Shown in pieces: positions 25,062-31,027 of a stretch of 36,663 bases of DNA. A program made the position numbers and the translations under genes. Position 1 is the stretch's first letter, and each line of letters begins with the position of its first letter. The notes below the pieces were generated by a model that searched no databases, was not told the origin of the DNA, and saw only the letters and a program-made list of their open reading frames with translations. Location of the stretch: IMG/VR virus record IMGVR_UViG_3300034012_000630, positions 1 through 36,663 of that record; one strand, given 5' to 3'. This stretch comes from a virus.

Positions 25062-25195
25062 TTCTTCTTCTTTCTAGACTCGACTTCCTTGCGAAGCACT
25101 GTCACCACGTGAACGAGTCTGTCGGTTTCTGACTGCCCTGTGTACACTTTTTCTAAGTATCTGATTGCATCTACTAATACCGCTGTCGGGATCAT
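25058..25195 (-). CDS. Small helical protein, 45 residues
   Basis: ATG 25195 overlaps the WhiB stop as ATGA, and AGGAGGTGG lies ten bases upstream. The end overlaps the next ATG in the same way. The sequence is one helix-rich chain (IPTAVLVDAIRYLEKVYTGQ, then TDRLVHVVTVLRKEVE) with a basic end SRKKKK. No family is recognised. Coupling at both ends and a strong ribosome binding site support a real gene despite its size. Confidence 0.65.
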   Translation of the reverse strand: MIPTAVLVDAIRYLEKVYTGQSETDRLVHVVTVLRKEVESRKKKK

Positions 25196-25521
25196 GATGT
25201 TGGCCACCTCCTGAGGCCGAGTAACTTTAGTCGCTCGTTAGCTGTTTTCCCACCCCAAACACCAAAGGCAAGCATATTGTCTTTGGCATACTTCAGGCAC
25301 TGGTAGGTGACCGGACAAGTCCTGCAGATAGCTTTGGCAGCGTCAATGTTTGGCTTGTTGTTTCCTCTAATCGAGAAGAACAGGTCTGTCTGCCCCTTGC
25401 AAGCAGCGTCCTCTTTCCACTCGATAGTCCTATTACTTAGCCCCCAAGAGCTGAGAAGCTCAGTTGACACAAGTTCCCTCCTTTGTTTGTCGGTTAAAGG
25501 ATTCTTGTTTACATTCCCCAT
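25192..25521 (-). CDS. whiB: WhiB-family iron-sulfur transcription regulator
   Basis: WhiB proteins are actinobacterial [4Fe-4S] regulators that bind the primary sigma factor. The four cluster Cys are visible: Cys41 in DAACKG, then Cys66, Cys69 and Cys75 in CRTCPVTYQC. The turn motif GVWGGKTANER follows, with a basic tail for DNA contact. Length (109) is typical. The ATG at 25521 overlaps the transglycosylase stop region by 13 bases and has no strong ribosome binding site, so translation may depend on coupling. Phage WhiB proteins can repress host whiB genes and affect superinfection or septation; what this one regulates is unknown. It is the strongest evidence for an actinobacterial host. 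Confidence 0.95.
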   Translation of the reverse strand: MGNVNKNPLTDKQRRELVSTELLSSWGLSNRTIEWKEDAACKGQTDLFFSIRGNNKPNIDAAKAICRTCPVTYQCLKYAKDNMLAFGVWGGKTANERLKLLGLRRWPTS

Positions 25522-25919
25522 GGGCTGAAGCTATTGCCCGCAGCTTCGTAGACAGCCAAAGCCGCCACCAAATTCACGGTGGGGTTTAGCAGGTCGTTGC
25601 ACGACTTGATGATCTTTAGATTTTGCAAGTACCCCTTTGCGGAATACTTTGACGGCATGCACCAAGTTCTGTCGTTGATTTGAAGTAAGCCGTAGTCCCA
25701 TGATCCATTCCTGTTAAGCGTCGTGTTCAGGGCATGCGGTCTGCACCTTGATTCCCTGTGCATAATATAGTCCAGGGTTGCTAGGTTTTTGACTTTCCAT
25801 CCAACAGAGACCGCATGTTCCCTCCATTGTGGACACAACCCTTTGCTTTTTGCAGCGTGGGCATGTCCATGCGGTAAAAGGGACAAAAGAACTGTCGTCA
25901 CTAAAGCTAATAGTTTCAT
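25509..25919 (-). CDS. Secreted lysozyme-like (SLT/Rpf-type) transglycosylase
   Basis: The protein should cut glycan strands of peptidoglycan outside the membrane. It has a signal peptide (about residues 1-22: hydrophobic LLALVTTVLLSLLP, then HAHA). The lysozyme-fold domain includes the catalytic Glu56 in IMHRESRC, GLLQIN (77-82) and NPTVNLVAALAVYEAAGNS, matching SLT or Rpf-like folds. Two further Cys (87, 107) could form a disulfide. The ATG at 25919 has GGAGGA upstream. It lies in the nuclease operon, not the lysis cassette, so an entry, spread or host-wall remodelling role is possible. Confidence 0.85.
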   Translation of the reverse strand: MKLLALVTTVLLSLLPHGHAHAAKSKGLCPQWREHAVSVGWKVKNLATLDYIMHRESRCRPHALNTTLNRNGSWDYGLLQINDRTWCMPSKYSAKGYLQNLKIIKSCNDLLNPTVNLVAALAVYEAAGNSFSPWGM

Positions 25920-25941
25920 TTGATTCCTCCAAGTTTATCAA
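25714..25941 (-). CDS. Possible out-of-frame zinc-ribbon gene overlapping the transglycosylase
   Basis: This 75-residue frame overlaps the transglycosylase gene by 206 bases. It encodes WTCPRCKKQR and EGTCGLCWMESQ, a C-x2-C-x13-C-x2-C zinc-ribbon pattern. The only usable start is TTG 25941, which overlaps the previous stop as TTGA like other coupled genes here. The pattern is too regular to ignore, but a chance reading frame cannot be excluded: the transglycosylase is certain and there is no strong ribosome binding site. Confidence 0.35.
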   Translation of the reverse strand: MINLEESNETISFSDDSSFVPFTAWTCPRCKKQRVVSTMEGTCGLCWMESQKPSNPGLYYAQGIKVQTACPEHDA

Positions 25942-26276
25942 ACCAAGCCTGCTTTTTTTAACAATTGCACTAACGCCTCCAACGTTAATACTGCGTATTG
26001 GGAGCTGGCACTGCCGTGGCCGCGTCGCTTAGCCACGACAATACCGAACTCTGCCCCTGCATTACCCCTCTCAACTTCTGCCTCATTGAGCCAGCCTGAG
26101 AAGTTTAACGTCTTGTGATCCTTGCATTCCCACACAAGCTTTTTGTTGGTACCTGCAATATCACCCTTGTCGTGTATTCCACTGAGTGTGCGCCGTTCAA
26201 CATTTGGATAAGTGTCACGTAAATAATTTACGATCAGCGTCTCGAATGCTGTTCCTTTAGCTTTGCTCTTGCTCAT
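25938..26276 (-). CDS. PD-(D/E)XK nuclease, Holliday-junction-resolvase-like
   Basis: The 112-residue protein has the compact layout of archaeal-type Hjc or phage PD-(D/E)XK nucleases: Glu12 in FETLIVNYLRD, Asp39 in KGDIAG and Glu50-x-Lys52 in VWECKDH. Polar and basic segments follow (GIVVAKRRGHGSASSQ), then a helix at the C-terminus. It probably resolves branched DNA or trims recombination intermediates. It starts 20 bases inside the small 56-residue gene. The neighbouring exonuclease and annealing-like gene support a recombination role. Confidence 0.8.
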   Translation of the reverse strand: MSKSKAKGTAFETLIVNYLRDTYPNVERRTLSGIHDKGDIAGTNKKLVWECKDHKTLNFSGWLNEAEVERGNAGAEFGIVVAKRRGHGSASSQYAVLTLEALVQLLKKAGLV

Positions 26277-26427
26277 ACAACCTCAATGCGTGTACACACG
26301 GATCTCCACCGTCGTCCCACTGTACATTCTCTTCGTCTGTCATGGGAAGACCATCGTGAGTGGAACAGACGGGAGACGAACAATACTTACGCTCGACCCC
26401 GTACTGTATCCACTCATATATATCCAT
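26257..26427 (-). CDS. Small conserved actinophage-type protein, 56 residues
   Basis: This gene has ATG 26427 overlapping the previous stop as TAATG. The sequence has the pattern YCSSPVCSTHDGLPMTDEE then WDDGGDPCVHALRLYE. Cys16, Cys21, His24, Cys44 and His46 could hold a metal. I recall similar short proteins (W-x-x-GW...CS.P.C.THDG.P.T.EE...G.DPC.H..R) in many actinophages, without known function. It overlaps the nuclease start by 20 bases. Confidence 0.7.
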   Translation of the reverse strand: MDIYEWIQYGVERKYCSSPVCSTHDGLPMTDEENVQWDDGGDPCVHALRLYEQEQS

Positions 26428-27071
26428 TAGAACGGATCTTCAGGTGCCTGTGCAACAGTCTTGAGTGCGGTGATTACGTTGCTAGCTTCGCCCATGAGAA
26501 TCTCACTGACAGATTTAATCTCTCGATTAATGATTGCACTTACGTAGCTAACACCCTCAACCTCACTCATGCCCTTACCACGAATCAAAGAGCGAATAAG
26601 ACCGAGCTGCTTTTCCGAAGCGGTAGCACCAGGATTCTTAATGCTTGGTGCTGGCTTGCCAACCTCTTCGGCATTGAATGCTTTCTTGACCTGCTGGTAG
26701 CTCTGTGATGGTGATGAAGCCTTTGGCATTGGAACCTCAGAGCGCTGCACTTTCTCCATCTCCTCGCGGCTAGGGCGTGAACCCTTGGTTGCGTAGCCAC
26801 AATTGGCCAGTCCGCGCCCAATTGCGCTGGTCTCTGCGTTCTCGGCATGACTTGTTTTATTGACTGGTGACGCACCACGGACTTCTTCTGCGTATCCGGT
26901 TGCCACTGGACGATCATCTTCACGGTTGAAGTAGATTTCAGCACGCACAAGAATGCGGTTGTCGTCGTAGTAGTGGATTGATGTAAGGATGCGACCCTGC
27001 TTGTGGTCTTCCCAAAACTTAACGAGCCGATCTTCAACGGTCTCGTAGTCTGCGAGGTTAAACATTGGCAT
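26427..27071 (-). CDS. Probable ssDNA-annealing/binding protein, partner of the exonuclease
   Basis: From ATG 27071 (AGGAGC upstream) it is 214 residues. The N-terminal domain has RILTSIHYYDDNRILVRAEI, ATGYAEEV, and ENAETSAIGRGLANCGY (77-93), a pattern I associate with actinophage annealing/Erf-like proteins. The C-terminal part (ATASEKQLGLIRSLIRGKGM then a helix) is typical of the same proteins. Coupling to the YqaJ-type exonuclease by TAATG supports a recombination pair. A 5' extension to 27197 is open but lies within the exonuclease gene and is not used. An ssDNA-binding rather than annealing role is possible. Confidence 0.65.
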   Translation of the reverse strand: MPMFNLADYETVEDRLVKFWEDHKQGRILTSIHYYDDNRILVRAEIYFNREDDRPVATGYAEEVRGASPVNKTSHAENAETSAIGRGLANCGYATKGSRPSREEMEKVQRSEVPMPKASSPSQSYQQVKKAFNAEEVGKPAPSIKNPGATASEKQLGLIRSLIRGKGMSEVEGVSYVSAIINREIKSVSEILMGEASNVITALKTVAQAPEDPF

Positions 27072-28021
27072 TACTTGCTCCTTTTTGTTGTTCTGATTGT
27101 TCTGTATTCGGTTTGCTTGATGAACTTCTCCGCCAGTGCCGGATGCTCTGACTGGAATCTTGTTGTGTCGAAAGATGATTTCTTGGATACTTTCCACGTG
27201 ACCACCTTATCGCCGTTAATGGAACCAACCTCGCAACCCTCAAGCGCCATTGCGATGGCTGTCTTGGCTTCTTCCTCCATAGAAGTTGCTTCGGCTTTCA
27301 TCTTACGTGCTGTCTCTAGTTGATCCAACACTTCGTAAAAACTTTCAGGCAACTCTTTTGTGGCTGAGTTTGCTGGGTTAAGAGCACTTGCATTTTCGTA
27401 GCTCATCTGAGCGTTTGGTGGTACAACACCTTGATCGATGTACCCCAAGAACTCACGGCAAGCTTGAATGTGATTTTGTTTCTCATCTGATGTGACTATC
27501 TGAGTGTGACGATGAAACTCAAGCGAGCTATCCAAGATGCCCCACTCAACACGGTCGGAGTCAGCACAGATTGCCTGATGAACACCTTGCCAGTACCACA
27601 TGTCCGACAGTTGACCTGTCCACATTTTGTTTGATGTTTTAATCTCAACTGGAATGCCGTCAGGGGTAATTCCGTCAAGTGTGGCAAGTAGGCGAACCGA
27701 GTTGTCGTCCGTATTAAATGCGTACAAGATTTCGGGTGTCAAAACTTCGACTCCCTCCATGTCGGCGTACCACTTTAATAGTGTCGGCTCGAATCGGTTT
27801 CCGCGCTCCATCGCCGCGTTCGCTTGCTTCGGTGTTGGAGGGGTTTCCGACAACAATTCAATTGCAAGGTCGGCTGTCGTCATATACGGGTTTTTCCCGT
27901 GTACTGCCGAAGCAACCGAAGCGGTTATGCGTGAGAAGCCCTCTTCATCCTTCCAGCGTGCTGTCAGCCACTCTTGGCTTCCGTGTTCTGGCTTGCTTAC
28001 CGTGTACCTGAATCCGTCCAT
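27071..28021 (-). CDS. YqaJ-type viral exonuclease/recombinase
   Basis: This protein of 316 residues degrades DNA ends to feed annealing. Family features are GSQEWLTARW (14-23), RGNRFEPTLLKWY (Glu78), and the catalytic core LLATLDGITPDGIPVEIKTS with Asp116, Glu126 and Lys128 (the PD-(D/E)XK motif). The ATG at 28021 has GGGAGAAAAG upstream. The C-terminal 110 residues are helical (EVLDQLETARKMKAEATSME) and may contact the annealing partner, whose start overlaps this stop by one base. Confidence 0.9.
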   Translation of the reverse strand: MDGFRYTVSKPEHGSQEWLTARWKDEEGFSRITASVASAVHGKNPYMTTADLAIELLSETPPTPKQANAAMERGNRFEPTLLKWYADMEGVEVLTPEILYAFNTDDNSVRLLATLDGITPDGIPVEIKTSNKMWTGQLSDMWYWQGVHQAICADSDRVEWGILDSSLEFHRHTQIVTSDEKQNHIQACREFLGYIDQGVVPPNAQMSYENASALNPANSATKELPESFYEVLDQLETARKMKAEATSMEEEAKTAIAMALEGCEVGSINGDKVVTWKVSKKSSFDTTRFQSEHPALAEKFIKQTEYRTIRTTKRSK

Positions 28022-28331
28022 TCTTTTCTCCCTTTTGTTGTTTGTTAATTACTCTTAGCGACTGGATCATTGCGATTGGAACGTGAGTCACGTTACCGAT
28101 TGTGTGCACCTTTGGCAACTCTTGTAAAAAGAATGTGCCACACAAAGTTATGTAGTGTTGCTGGCAGCCAACCCACACATAACCAACTGTAATCGCTATC
28201 TGATCCTCTGGCTTGTATGTTTCCGTTTCCGTCCAACCATTAGATGCGTCATAAGCGTCACGCCAAGTTACCTCTACAAGCGACCATGGTTCGAGTGACT
28301 CTACTTGCTTGTCTATTGATTTGATTCTCAT
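27945..28331 (-). CDS. Hypothetical protein, 128 residues
   Basis: The ATG at 28331 overlaps the metallophosphoesterase stop by one base (TAATG). The N-terminal 95 residues read as a compact beta-rich protein (WSLVEVTWRDAYDASNGWTE, then IAITVGYVWVGCQQHYITLC) of a type common in actinophage genomes, usually ending after a helix like PIAMIQSLRVIN. Here the frame continues for another 30 basic residues across the start of the exonuclease gene (77-base overlap), possibly a non-essential read-through tail. Function unknown. Confidence 0.65.
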   Translation of the reverse strand: MRIKSIDKQVESLEPWSLVEVTWRDAYDASNGWTETETYKPEDQIAITVGYVWVGCQQHYITLCGTFFLQELPKVHTIGNVTHVPIAMIQSLRVINKQQKGEKNGRIQVHGKQARTRKPRVADSTLEG

Positions 28332-29350
28332 TAGTCCAACCAACACGTGTACTCGGAAGTTACACGTCCTTTCTCTGGGTCTACGAAGTGGAGTCTTTGC
28401 GATGGTTGACCTACTGCAGCAATAAACGCACGAGCGTATTCGTTGTGTGACTCTGGTGAGCCTGACACAAAGATACGACCGGCGTTTGCCATTGTAAGCG
28501 TCATCGGTGTATGGAAGTGTCCCATGTACACATCTTTGAATTCGTCAACTACTCCGGTTGACCAAGCGTTGCACTTACGCAAAATTCCAAACGCTGGTGT
28601 GTTTCCACCAAAGCTGTTGATTTCGTCGCCGTGTACAAGTAACGCACGATACTTTCCAACCGTGACTATCTGGTGCCAGTCGCCAGACTGTTGCCAAGTC
28701 ACATTCTTCAGGTCTTCTGTGCGGTCGCTCGTAATCTTGTAGGCAACACGATCAATGTTGTCTCCGCCAGGCATGTCGCCTTTGCGCCCCAATCGACCGT
28801 GGTTACCGTACTCGCATACAACGTGAACTTTCTCAAAGTATGTAGAGAACGTACGAACCATCGTTTCCATGATTCGACTCACCTCGAACAGCTGTTCAAA
28901 AAGATGCGCTTCAATTTCGTAAGCTTGGCCGGGGAAGATTGACACTCCCTCTACCATGTCGCCGCCGAACATGAGCACACACTCTTTTACAGGGTGATGC
29001 GCACGCTGGATATCAGTAAGTTCAGTAACCTTTCTTGCAAACTCTTCCATTCTTTTTGAGAGAGTTGCGATGTCGTATGACTGAGTCTTCTTTCCACACT
29101 GCCAATCGGTTGCATGAACAAGAGCTACCTCAGCCTTTGCTTTACGAGTGTCCTTCTTTGGTAATACTGGTGCTGATTTCGCATTGCCAGTAGCCAAAGC
29201 CGCATCCTTTGCAGCACGATAAACCGCATCAATGATACCTTGAGACTTGATCTTGGATCTTGATTCAGCAAGCTGGCTTGTTTTAAGAGCACGCCTAAGT
29301 TCTGTAATTTCATTCTGCAACTCTACAGACTCTTGGAACTTACTACTCAT
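28331..29350 (-). CDS. Metallophosphoesterase (calcineurin-like), Mre11/SbcD-like nuclease candidate
   Basis: This protein of 339 residues has a helical N-terminus, then the five metal-binding motifs of the family: HATDWQCG (Asp), FGGDMVEG, YGNHGRLG, LLVHGDEIN and MGHFHTP. Gly/Asp-rich loops between them are typical. In phages such proteins act as nucleases or phosphatases; beside an exonuclease and annealing-type gene an Mre11-like DNA-end role is plausible. The ATG at 29350 overlaps the previous stop as ATGA. No Rad50/SbcC partner is visible in the window. Confidence 0.88.
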   Translation of the reverse strand: MSSKFQESVELQNEITELRRALKTSQLAESRSKIKSQGIIDAVYRAAKDAALATGNAKSAPVLPKKDTRKAKAEVALVHATDWQCGKKTQSYDIATLSKRMEEFARKVTELTDIQRAHHPVKECVLMFGGDMVEGVSIFPGQAYEIEAHLFEQLFEVSRIMETMVRTFSTYFEKVHVVCEYGNHGRLGRKGDMPGGDNIDRVAYKITSDRTEDLKNVTWQQSGDWHQIVTVGKYRALLVHGDEINSFGGNTPAFGILRKCNAWSTGVVDEFKDVYMGHFHTPMTLTMANAGRIFVSGSPESHNEYARAFIAAVGQPSQRLHFVDPEKGRVTSEYTCWLD

Positions 29351-29553
29351 TTTTGCCTCCATCGTTGAATAGTCATTACAGAAATTTCTATGCCAAGGTC
29401 TTTGAGCGCCCTGTGTATGGCTCCTGCTGATAGACCAGGATCATCCATTGCTGACATAAAGTCTTTGTATGAATCTGGGTCTAATGTTGCTTTGATTTTC
29501 TCTTGAGCTGATGGTGTTCGTTTTGCTGATAGTGCTTCTTTGAATTTGCTCAT
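29347..29553 (-). CDS. Small HTH-type protein, 68 residues
   Basis: This is the first gene of the nuclease operon. AGGAGGAAAG lies at ideal distance before ATG 29553. The N-terminus is basic (SKFKEALSAKRTPSAQEKIK) and the C-terminus forms a helix-turn-helix pattern (LSAGAIHRALKDLGIEISVM then TIQRWRQK). Similar small HTH proteins are frequent in actinophage genomes. It could regulate its own operon or recruit DNA to the metallophosphoesterase, whose start overlaps its stop. The function is inferred from fold only. Confidence 0.7.
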   Translation of the reverse strand: MSKFKEALSAKRTPSAQEKIKATLDPDSYKDFMSAMDDPGLSAGAIHRALKDLGIEISVMTIQRWRQK

Positions 29554-29574
29554 GTGCTTTCCTCCTGTTCAGAC

Positions 29575-29603
29575 ACGTTACACCACGATTTAACAATATG
29601 CAA
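29575..29603 (-). promoter_or_regulatory. Candidate promoter of the nuclease operon
   Basis: The minus strand has TTGCAT (29603-29598), a 17-bp spacer and TAACGT (29580-29575), a weak -10. A start near 29568 would leave a short leader with the AGGAGG ribosome site. It lies directly after the 14-bp hairpin, a possible operator. Confidence 0.35.
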
Positions 29604-29611
29604 GCATTGGG

Positions 29612-29646
29612 GAGGTGAGCCCTAGTCCGACCACTAGGGCCACCTC
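29612..29646 (-). terminator. Strong hairpin at the lysis/nuclease boundary
   Basis: GAGGTG (29612-29617) and GCCCTAGT (29619-29626) pair with ACTAGGGC (29633-29640) and CACCTC (29641-29646) around loop CCGACC, with one bulged A: a 14-bp stem. No clear T tract follows on either strand, so it may be an operator or processing site rather than a simple terminator. Confidence 0.45.
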
Positions 29647-29853
29647 AACCCACACACAAGGGAAACAAGGGAGGAAAACCTTGTGCGCACTTTTAATTTA
29701 GCACAGAGTTGTGCTTAAGCCTGCTGACGGGTTTAGCTCGGCTGGTGCTTGGGGTTACATTCACACTGGATTTATTGAACTATTGAGTGTGTGTGCTTCC
29801 TCCGCCCCACCCCCCGGCCTTCAGTCAATCACCAAATTTTTTGAATTGCAACT
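29647..29853. other. Non-coding stretch after the lysis genes
   Basis: No gene is supported. It includes a CACAAGG/CCTTGTG hairpin (29655-29685), an AGCACA/TGTGCT hairpin at about 29701-29716, and a C-rich block near 29805-29817. The hairpins may help separate the lysis and nuclease transcripts. Confidence 0.4.
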
Positions 29854-30072
29854 TTATTTTTTATGCTGCTCGATGTGGTTGGTCAAACGCTCTGAGACAC
29901 TGTCTACTTTGTCTTCCGTCCGGTCTTGAGCCCGGCGCATCAAACGCAACATTGCCATGACTGTGTCATGGTCTTTCTTGTTCTCTGCCTTAAAGCGCTG
30001 CAGCACTATGGCTAAGAGAGAAAAACTACCGCCAATACAAGCAACCCAAATAGAGGCGATACCAGTGTCCAC
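29854..30072 (-). CDS. Small one-segment membrane protein, holin or spanin-like candidate
   Basis: GTG 30072 begins one base after the endolysin stop. The 72-residue product has one N-terminal membrane segment (about residues 5-25, ASIWVACIGGSFSLLAIVLQ) and a long charged coiled-coil tail (ENKKDHDTVMAMLRLMRRAQ then DKVDSVSERLTNHIEQHKK). Many phages place such proteins after the endolysin as a second holin or membrane partner. Actinobacteria lack a classic outer membrane, so a spanin role is less likely. It is the last gene before the hairpin-rich gap. Confidence 0.65.
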   Translation of the reverse strand: MDTGIASIWVACIGGSFSLLAIVLQRFKAENKKDHDTVMAMLRLMRRAQDRTEDKVDSVSERLTNHIEQHKK

Positions 30073-30073
30073 A

Positions 30074-30619
30074 TCAAGCAGGCTTTCCTACAAAGCGGAT
30101 GTGCCAGGGCTCTGCGCCTTTACCGTTTGCGTCACCTAGAACTTCATGCGAGAACCCAAAGCGCTCTTCATTCGCCAGTAGCCAAGCAAGGATCTTGCCG
30201 TTAGCATTTGCCACATCGACCGCAATGCCGTAAAGATGGCGCGATCCACGAGCTTTGTCGTTTGCCGGGTCGTCATAAGGGGTAGCAAGGATTGCCATAC
30301 CTTTCTTCAGGTACCAGGTTTCACCGTTCCAGTTCTTTGTTGACGCACCAGGAATGGGCTCCTTCTGGTAGCGTTGGCGGAATCCTGCCTCTTGCTGTGC
30401 GACCGAGCGGAGTGTGTCCCCGGCTGAAGTCGGTTTAAGAACTATGCCTTCGGCTTTAGCTGCCGCAACCATCTCTTCCCACGCTGTTGCTGCGCACTTT
30501 TCGAGCTTGCCTCCGCCCGTAATGGGTGCGACCATAGCTGGTGTAATCTCAGAAGGTTTCTTGCCTTTAAGATGTTCACACCAGCGGATTGGTTTTACAG
30601 GCCAGCTTGGCTTTGGCAT
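30074..30619 (-). CDS. Endolysin, M15-family L,D/D,D-peptidase (VanY-like)
   Basis: This 181-residue enzyme cuts peptide cross-links of peptidoglycan. The zinc ligands and catalytic residues of the M15 family are visible: GSRHLYGIAVDV (Ser126, His128, Asp135) and EPWHIRF (Glu170, His173). The N-terminal half is smaller and may help wall binding (RWCEHLKGKKPSEITPAM, with Cys14 and Cys42). It has no signal peptide, so it needs a holin. It is coupled by TAATG to the 81-residue membrane protein before it. Confidence 0.88.
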   Translation of the reverse strand: MPKPSWPVKPIRWCEHLKGKKPSEITPAMVAPITGGGKLEKCAATAWEEMVAAAKAEGIVLKPTSAGDTLRSVAQQEAGFRQRYQKEPIPGASTKNWNGETWYLKKGMAILATPYDDPANDKARGSRHLYGIAVDVANANGKILAWLLANEERFGFSHEVLGDANGKGAEPWHIRFVGKPA

Positions 30620-30864
30620 TATTCAGCCTTAGGCTTTGGAGCTGCGGCACCAGAGAATGCGATTTCAATTTCCTCTTTGGTGAGTGATCCGTCAACACTA
30701 AAGCGCAAGAGCTTTTCAATTACTTGTGCACATGCCATGATGCCAGCAAGCGCTGCTGACTTCCAGAGCTGAACGCCGATGAGAGCGCCACCAGCTACAG
30801 CTGCGAGTGCCGAAGATCCAAATAGTGCGAAGATGCGGAACGCGATGTTCTGGAGTTTTGCCAT
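30619..30864 (-). CDS. Holin-like membrane protein, 81 residues
   Basis: The protein has two hydrophobic segments (about residues 10-30, FRIFALFGSSALAAVAGGAL, and about 35-50, AALAGIMACAQVIEKLL) and a polar end with DGSLTKEEIEIAFSG, a motif often seen in actinophage holins. The ATG follows the previous stop by one base. Its position just before the endolysin supports a holin role. The end is Ala/Pro/Lys-rich. Confidence 0.75.
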   Translation of the reverse strand: MAKLQNIAFRIFALFGSSALAAVAGGALIGVQLWKSAALAGIMACAQVIEKLLRFSVDGSLTKEEIEIAFSGAAAPKPKAE

Positions 30865-30865
30865 G

Positions 30866-31027
30866 TCAGTCTTTCTTTGATAGGGTTAATGAAGAGTGTA
30901 CCAAAACGGCTATGCCTGTAATTAGGGCTGCCTGCCGGAGCGTAGGCCCGGATAGGGTAATGAGAACCATGCCAGTCCCGGCCCAAGTCCAAGAGTTGTC
31001 CGCTAGGTAATCAAGAATCTTTTTCAC
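30866..31027 (-). CDS. Very small membrane protein, 53 residues
   Basis: GTG 31027 overlaps the previous stop by one base (TAGTG), and the TGA lies one base before the next ATG. The product begins basic (VKKILDYLADNSWTWAGTG) and has two short hydrophobic stretches (MVLITLSG and AALITGIAVLVHSSL) ending LSKKD. It is a holin or antiholin candidate together with the 81-residue protein. Exact tiling with both neighbours strongly supports a real gene. Confidence 0.7.
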   Translation of the reverse strand: MKKILDYLADNSWTWAGTGMVLITLSGPTLRQAALITGIAVLVHSSLTLSKKD

